64,000 nt of DNA from the NCBI RefSeq assembly GCF_002575655.3, contig NC_053037.3:320877294-320941293 (forward strand). The letters run 5' to 3'. This document shows, in pieces, positions 58,768 to 64,000 of this stretch. Below the pieces are notes generated by a model, which was not told the origin of the DNA, ran no database searches, and saw only the letters and a list, made by a program, of their open reading frames with translations. The translations under genes and the position numbers were made by a program. Position 1 is the stretch's first letter; the number at the start of each line of letters is the position of its first letter. The DNA is from Aegilops tauschii subsp. strangulata. Its lineage: Eukaryota > Streptophyta > Magnoliopsida > Poales > Poaceae.

Positions 58768-60674
58768 TTGCTAGACCATGAAAATGATATGCATATGCAT
58801 GAAAGAAATGAAATATATAAAAATTTCTTTGAACAACGACCCCTGCTAAAACACAATTTTCCAATTGAAACTCTAGGAGGTCCTCCTCCACCTAAAGGTG
58901 ATCCCGTGTTTGAACTAAAACAATTGTCTGACACTTTGAAATATGCTTATCTTGATGAGAAAAAGATATATCATGTTATTATTAGTGCTAACATTCCAGA
59001 GCATAAGAAGAAGTTATTGAAAATTCTGAAGAAGCACCATGCTGCCATTGATATACTCTTGATGATCTTAAGCGCATTAGTCCCACTCTCTGTCAGCACA
59101 AGATTAATATGGAACCTGATGTTAAATCCGTTGTCGATCATCAACGACGTTTGAATCCTAAAATGAAAGAAGTGGTAAGAACTGAAATATTAAAGCTTTT
59201 GGAAGCAGCTATAATCTATCCCATAGCTGATAGTAGATGGGTAAGTCCCGTTCATTGTGTCCCTAAGAAGGGAGGTATTACTGTTGTTCCTAATGATAGA
59301 AATGAACTTATTCCACAAAGAATCGTTACTGGCAATAGAATGGTAATTGGTTTTATAAAATTAAATAAGGCAACTAGCAAAGATCATTACCCTCTGCCTT
59401 TTATTGATCAAATGTTGGAAAGATTATCTAAGCACACACACTTTTCCTTTCTTGATGGATATTCCGGTTTTTCTGAAATACCTGTTTCACAACCTGATCA
59501 AGAGAAAATCACCTTTACTTGCCCTTTTGGAACTTATGCTTATAGAAGTATGCATTTTGGTTTGTGTAATGCACATGCTACCTTTCAAAGATGTATGACT
59601 GCTATATTCTCTTTTTTTCTAAAGATTGTTGAGGTTTTCATGGATGATTTTTCCATTTATAGAACTTCTTTTGATGATTGCTTGAGCAACGTTGATCGAG
59701 TTTTGTAGAGATGTGAGCAAACTAATCTTGTCTTGAATTGGGAGAAGTGCCACTTTATGGTTAATGAAGGTATTGTCTTGGGGCATAAAATTTTTGAATG
59801 AGGTATTGAGGTGGATAAAGCTAAAGTTGATGCAATTGAGAAAATGCCATGTCCTAAAGATATTAAAGGTATTCGTAGTTTCCTCGGTCATGTTGGTTTC
59901 TATAGGAGGTTTATTAAAGACTTCTCTAAGATTTCTAGGTCTCTTACTAATCTTGTCCAAAAGGATGTTCCATTTGTTTTTGATGATGATTGTGTAGAAG
60001 CCTTTGAAACACTTAAGAAAGCCTTAACTTCGGCACCTATTGTTCAACCACCTGATTAGAACTTGCCTTTTGAAATTATGTGCGATGCTAGTGATTATGC
60101 TATTGGTGTTGTTCTAGGACAAAGAGTTGATAACAAATTAAATGTTATCCATTATGCTAGTAAAACCCTAGACAGTGCCCAAAGAAACTATGCTACTACT
60201 GAAAAAGAATTTTTAGCAGTTGTGTTTGCTTGTGATAAATTCAGATCTTATATTCTTGACTCCAAAGTAATTGTTCGCACTGATCATGATGCTATTAAAT
60301 ATCTTATGGAAAAGAGAGATGCTAAACCTAGACTCATTAGGTGGGTTCTCTTGCTACAAGAATTTAATTTACATATTACTGATAGAAAAGGAGCTGAGAA
60401 CCCCGTAGTTGATAACTTGTCTAGGTTAGAAAATATTCTTGATGACCCACTACCTATTGATGATAGTTTTCCTAATGAGCAACTAGCTGCAATAAATGTT
60501 TCTCATGACACTCCTTGGTATGCTGACTATGCTAATTATATTGTTTCTAAATACATACCACCTACTTTCACGTACCACCAAAATAAAAATTTCTTCTATG
60601 ATTTAAGACATTACTTTTGGTATGACCCACATCTTTATAAAGAAGGATTAGATGGTATTACGTTGTGTACCTGA
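58768..60674 (+). pseudogene. Reverse transcriptase and RNase H of element D, degenerate
   Basis: Conserved RT landmarks are in order: SRWVSPVHCVPKKGG, HFSFLDGYSGFSEIPV, TFTCPFGTYAYRSMHFGL, and the catalytic FMDD at 59637-59648 (Gypsy YxDD variant). RNase H follows ([17 protein letters not shown] near 60074; [32 protein letters not shown]). The frame changes at about 59,090, and nonsense codons lie at 59706-59708 (TAG), 59799-59801 (TGA) and 60057-60059 (TAG), so no full polymerase can be made. The protein would copy element RNA into cDNA inside Gag particles. The long spacing to the protease is normal for the family. Confidence 0.85.
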
Positions 60675-61825
60675 GCATGAACAGGAACAAATCCTACGGA
60701 AATGTCATTCTGAAGCTTATAGAGGACATCATGCGGGAGATAGAACTGCTCACAAGGTATTGCAATCTGGTTTTTATTGGCCTACTCTCTTCAAGGATGC
60801 CCTTAAGTTTGTTTTATCTTGTGATGAATGTCAAAGAATTGGTAATATCGGTAAGCGTCAGGAAATGCCTATGAATTATTCACTTATGTTGAACCATTTG
60901 ATGTTCGGGGTTTTGATTATATGGGACCTTTTTCTTCCTCTAATGGGTTTACTCATATTTTGGTTGTTGTTGATTATGTTACTAAGTGGGTAGAAGCTAT
61001 TCCAACTAGTAGTCCTGATCATAATGCTTCCATTAAAATGCTTAAAGAAGTTATTTTCTCAAGGTTTGGAGTCCCTAGATATTTAATGACTAATGGTGGT
61101 TCACAGTTTATTCATGGTGCCTTTCGTAAAATGCTTGCTAAATATGATGTCAACCATAGAATTACATCACCCTATCATCCCCAATCTAGTGGTCAAGTTG
61201 AACTTATCAATAGAGAAATAAAATTAATATTACAAAAAATGTCAATAGGTCCCGAAAGAATTGGTCTAAAAATTGTATGACGCACTTTGGGCCTACATGA
61301 CAGCTTATAAAAATCCTATGGGTATGTCTCCCTACAAAATGGTTTATGGAAAAGCTTTTCATTTGCCTCTAGGGTTAGAACATAAAGCATATTGGGAAAT
61401 TAAAGAACTCAACACTTGCCGGTGAAAAGAGGCTATTTGATATTAGCTCACTAGATGAATGGAGAACCCAAGCTTATGAAAATGCCAAATTATTTAAAGA
61501 AAACGTTAAAAGATGGCATGACAAAAGAATCCAAAAGCGGGAATTCAAAGTTGGAGAATATGTTCTTTTGTACAACTCTCGTTTTAGATTCTTCGCAGGA
61601 AAACTTCTCTCCAAAAGGGAAGGACCATATATTATCGAAGAGGTTTATCGTTCTAGAGCTATCAAAATAAATAATGCCGAAGGTACTAACCCGAAGGTGG
61701 TCAATGGGCAAAGAATTAAACACTATATCGCAAGTACGCCTATTAATGTTGAAAGCAATATTATTCAAACCAAGACACAGGAGGAACACGTAAAAGAAGC
61801 CTTCCGGAACACTACAGAATTGTGA
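60652..61825 (+). pseudogene. Integrase of element D, frameshifted, second catalytic Asp replaced
   Basis: Zinc-binding HHCC region at about 60696-60835 (GHHAGDRTAH, CDECQR), then a frame change before the catalytic core (DYMGPF, first Asp, near 60916). The core reads [10 protein letters not shown] near 61078, where the second catalytic Asp is Asn. The Glu region [13 protein letters not shown] is at about 61188. Another frame change near 61275 leads to the C-terminal part (VLLYNSRFRFFAGKLLS, GPYIIEEVYRS), which stays open to 61825. No chromodomain is seen. At least three frame disruptions plus D-to-N make it inactive. Confidence 0.8.
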
Positions 61826-61947
61826 AAAAGAGGAGGTACGTGATACAGTAAGTAAACGGAATCCAAAAAATCCGTAAAAAAAATTGTCAGTTTTGGAATA
61901 TTACAAAAATTAGGAAAATAAGAAATAACCAGGAAGGCAACCGAGGA

Positions 61948-62076
61948 GGGCACAAGACACCAGGGCGCGCCTGCCATGCCTGGCACGCCCAGGTGGGTTG
62001 TGCCCATCTCACGAACCTTCCCGACTCCGTTTTCCCCTCATTTTGCTTGTTTCCCAAGATAAAAAATCTTTATATA
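61948..62076 (+). promoter_or_regulatory. Promoter-like region before the env-position ORF, with LTR-like dyad and TATA box
   Basis: A GC-rich inverted repeat at 61948-62005 (GGGCACAA arm, TTGTGCCC arm, GGGCGCGCC inside) resembles the one in D's own LTR at 15859-15912. It is followed by a TATA box CTTTATATAC at 62068-62076, about 85 bp before the ATG. In the LTR the dyad-to-TATA arrangement is the same. Promoter function is inferred. Confidence 0.55.
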
Positions 62077-62158
62077 CCCCCCAAACGTATTCACCACCGT
62101 ATCGCGGAGAAATATTCTGTCCTTCTTTTCTTGCTGTTTCTGACAGATCTAGATCACC

Positions 62159-62683
62159 ATGACCGCTCCGACCTCCTCCAGGGGCAAGTTCTTCGAGATG
62201 GTAATCAACCCCTACTTGTCGGAGGTGGTGAAGCACCCTCAAACCATCGAGATGCGTGAGGGGGTGCTCCACATCCGGGACGTTCAAGGACCCAAGGGGA
62301 AGGGAACCGTGGAGGCCAGGCTCGAAGCCATGGAGCAAGAGGTCTTCAGGTGCAAGGGGATGGTGGAGCGTGGACTCAATGCCAATCACCTCATGATTAC
62401 TGATTTCACCCGTGATCTCAAGGTGGATGGCCGGTCCATGAAGGACGTCGTCTTCACCCTCAACGAGAAAATCAACTTTCTACAAAGCCAAATCTATGAT
62501 CTCCAAAACCAAGTCTTTGAATATGAGGCAAGGTTTAAAGGTATGAATTCGGCTGCCAGTTGCAGGACTCGCGAGACTCGTTCTTCCTCTTATGACGATG
62601 AGCCACTGCCATGTAAACCGGAGGATAAGCTCATTACTACCTCATCATCACCACCTCCTTCTTCATCACCAAAGGAGACTTGA
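62159..62683 (+). CDS. Intact 174-aa ORF in the env position of element D, function unknown
   Basis: The only undamaged frame in D. It begins MTAPTSSRGKFFEM and ends in a Ser/Pro/Thr-rich tail (SSSPPPSSSPKET). Two predicted helical or coiled-coil stretches are visible (GTVEARLEAMEQEVFRCKGM, residues about 47-66; LNEKINFLQSQIYDLQNQVF, about 100-119). There is no signal peptide or membrane segment, so it is not a conventional envelope protein despite its position between pol and the 3' LTR, where Athila elements carry their third ORF. It has its own TATA-like upstream region. I recall similar frames in wheat repeats without a known role. Its openness beside a heavily mutated pol could be chance because it is short. 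Confidence 0.6.
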   Translation: MTAPTSSRGKFFEMVINPYLSEVVKHPQTIEMREGVLHIRDVQGPKGKGTVEARLEAMEQEVFRCKGMVERGLNANHLMITDFTRDLKVDGRSMKDVVFTLNEKINFLQSQIYDLQNQVFEYEARFKGMNSAASCRTRETRSSSYDDEPLPCKPEDKLITTSSSPPPSSSPKET

Positions 62684-64000
62684 GTACACGGTATGGGCAC
62701 TTCCCTTGGCTTGTGCCAAGCTTGGGGGAGGTGCCCCGGTATCGTATCACCACCACTATCTTTGCCTTTATTTTAGTTTGAGCTTTAGTTATCTTTTGAA
62801 TTAGTTGAATATAAGTTTAGTTTGAATCTTTTCTTTTCGTGTGTTTGCTTAGTGATCTATCTATCTATGTAATCGTGTGCGAGATATATAATAAAGAGTA
62901 GTTTGAGTTTTGTTTCTTTACTCTTTTGTTCCAATTAAAAGAAAGGAAAATAAATGAAAAGGATCATATGCTAATCTTATGGTAAGTAATGACATCACAT
63001 AAGGAAAAGTATAAGTGGTAAAATTTATTGGAGATTGACAAACATAGCATTGATCAATGATGCAATTCATGAAATAATTAATAAGGGAAGAGAAGATTCA
63101 CATGCAAATACACTATCTTGGACATCTTTTATGATTGTGAGCCCCCATTAAATATTGTGTGTCAAAATTGCTGACGTTGGACAAGGAAGACAACGTAATG
63201 ATTTATGTTTGTTCATAGTCACATAGAAGTTATATTGTCATAGATCCTTCAACATGTGGTGCTTGCTCAATATCTTTGCTAGCCAAAAATTCCACACTAA
63301 GCAGAGATACTACTTGTGCATCCAAAAACTCTTAAACCCAAAATCTTGTTTTGAGAGTCCACCATACCTACCTATGGATTGAGTAAGATCCTTCAAGTAA
63401 GTTGTCATTAGTGAAATAAGGCAATAAAAATTGCTTCTAAATGTGTTGGGTCATTTAGTGTAAGAGAAAATTGAGCGTTGTATGAACTTGTGATGGCAAA
63501 ATAATAAAAGCGACATAATGCATAATAAAGGTTGCTATCATAAGGGGAAATATAACGTGACGTTCTTTTGCACTAAAAGATTGAGCATACAAACAAAAAT
63601 CACATGGCAACTCTGCTTCCCTCTGCGAAGGGCCTATCTTTTACTTTTATGCATTTACTTTTATGTAAGAGTCAAAGTATTCTTCCCTATTCCTTTTTAT
63701 TTTCTCTTTTCGCAAGCATCATCTGGTGAGGAAAGATCTAGGCACATATATCCAGTTGAATATGAGTGGGCATGAGTTATTATTGTTGTCATCACCCTTG
63801 AGGTGAATACGTTGGGACGCGAAACTATAAGCCCCTATCTTTCTATGTTTCCGGTTGAAACTTTTTGTTCATGGGTATGCTGTGAGTGTTAGCAATCATA
63901 GAAGATTAAATGATGGTTGAGTATGTGGACTTGCCAAAAGGCTCCGATACGTGACCCTTCCTGAAAAGATAATGAATTGTAGTTGCAAAGTTGACTGAGA
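62684..64000 (+). other. 3' non-coding internal region of element D
   Basis: Contains a CCAAGCTTGGGGGAGG motif near 62718 (polypurine-like) and the block shared with element C (62930-63800). No convincing gene. The 3' LTR is not reached. Confidence 0.6.

Larger units (their letters stand above)
15579..64000 (+). mobile_element. Element D: Athila-like (Fatima-like) Gypsy retrotransposon, 3' end outside the window
   Basis: The 5' LTR (15579-16177 plus 56097-57018, 1521 bp without the insertion) is split by element E with a CAAAC duplication. Then follow an Asp-tRNA-type primer site, degenerate gag-protease-RT-RNase H-integrase in the usual Gypsy order, and an additional small ORF in the env position. 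The internal 3' part runs to the window end. The order RT-RNase H-integrase and the absence of a chromodomain fit the Athila group. The name Fatima is a recollection, not a search result. Confidence 0.85.

Noticed and set aside
62159..62683. Env-position ORF as a true envelope glycoprotein
   Set aside because: No signal peptide, membrane segment or cysteine pattern; only coiled-coil-like helices.
1..64000. Host gene, tRNA/rRNA gene or CRISPR array
   Set aside because: Nothing with exon structure and domain content outside the transposons, no cloverleaf sequences beyond short primer-site complements, and no spaced repeat arrays.

Overview
The window is plant genomic DNA made almost entirely of nested LTR retrotransposons. 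The families fit a Triticeae grass (wheat, Aegilops, barley or rye): a BARE/WIS/Angela-type Copia LTR, a Sabrina-like Gypsy element, other Athila-like Gypsy elements, a long-LTR chromovirus and three Tat-type elements. Family names come from memory of repeat consensus sequences and were not searched. I found no host gene, no tRNA or rRNA gene and no CRISPR array.

Layout. (1) 1-8613: a Copia LTR cut by the left window edge and split by a complete Sabrina-like element at 360-7798 (TSD ATCAC, both LTRs 1584 bp). (2) 8614-15523: an Athila-like, RT-less element ('C') whose 5' LTR was itself hit by the Copia element. Its 3' LTR lacks its front part, carries a hAT-like MITE and ends in a 249-bp tandem duplication. 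(3) 15579 to the window end: an Athila-like autonomous-type element ('D') with degenerate gag-pol and an intact small ORF in the env position. Its 5' LTR is split by (4) element 'E' at 16178-56091 (TSD CAAAC), a chromovirus with about 4.0-kb LTRs and only 1.9 kb of internal sequence left. Three Tat-type elements sit inside E: 'F' (18364-25680, TSD CATGC, in E's left LTR), 'G' (28646-42508, TSD CTGGT, in E's internal region) and 'H' (43839-52680, TSD CCATG, in E's right LTR).

The most interesting content is the shared ambisense plan of F, G and H. Each carries gag (and in G a full pol) on one strand and, on the opposite strand next to the 3' LTR, a second gene. This gene has a domain resembling Pfam 'putative gypsy type transposon' (PF04195) and a coiled-coil C-terminal part; in G and H a TATA box lies 100-150 bp before its start. 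In G it can be read as a six-exon gene with canonical GT-AG introns whose reading phases all agree, damaged by one frameshift and one nonsense codon. F and H have lost reverse transcriptase and integrase but keep the antisense gene. G's gag-pol stays in one reading frame for over 6 kb with only five nonsense codons, so G is the plausible autonomous type.

Relative ages from LTR differences counted by eye: G 15/1174 (1.3%), H 12/471 (2.5%), F 37/897 (4.1%), Sabrina-like about 50 in the first 600 bp. At the usual grass LTR rate of 1.3e-8 per site per year the first three correspond to about 0.5, 1.0 and 1.6 million years; this is inference. A second theme is a GC-rich inverted repeat lying just upstream of the TATA box in several LTR promoters and repeated upstream of D's env-position ORF.
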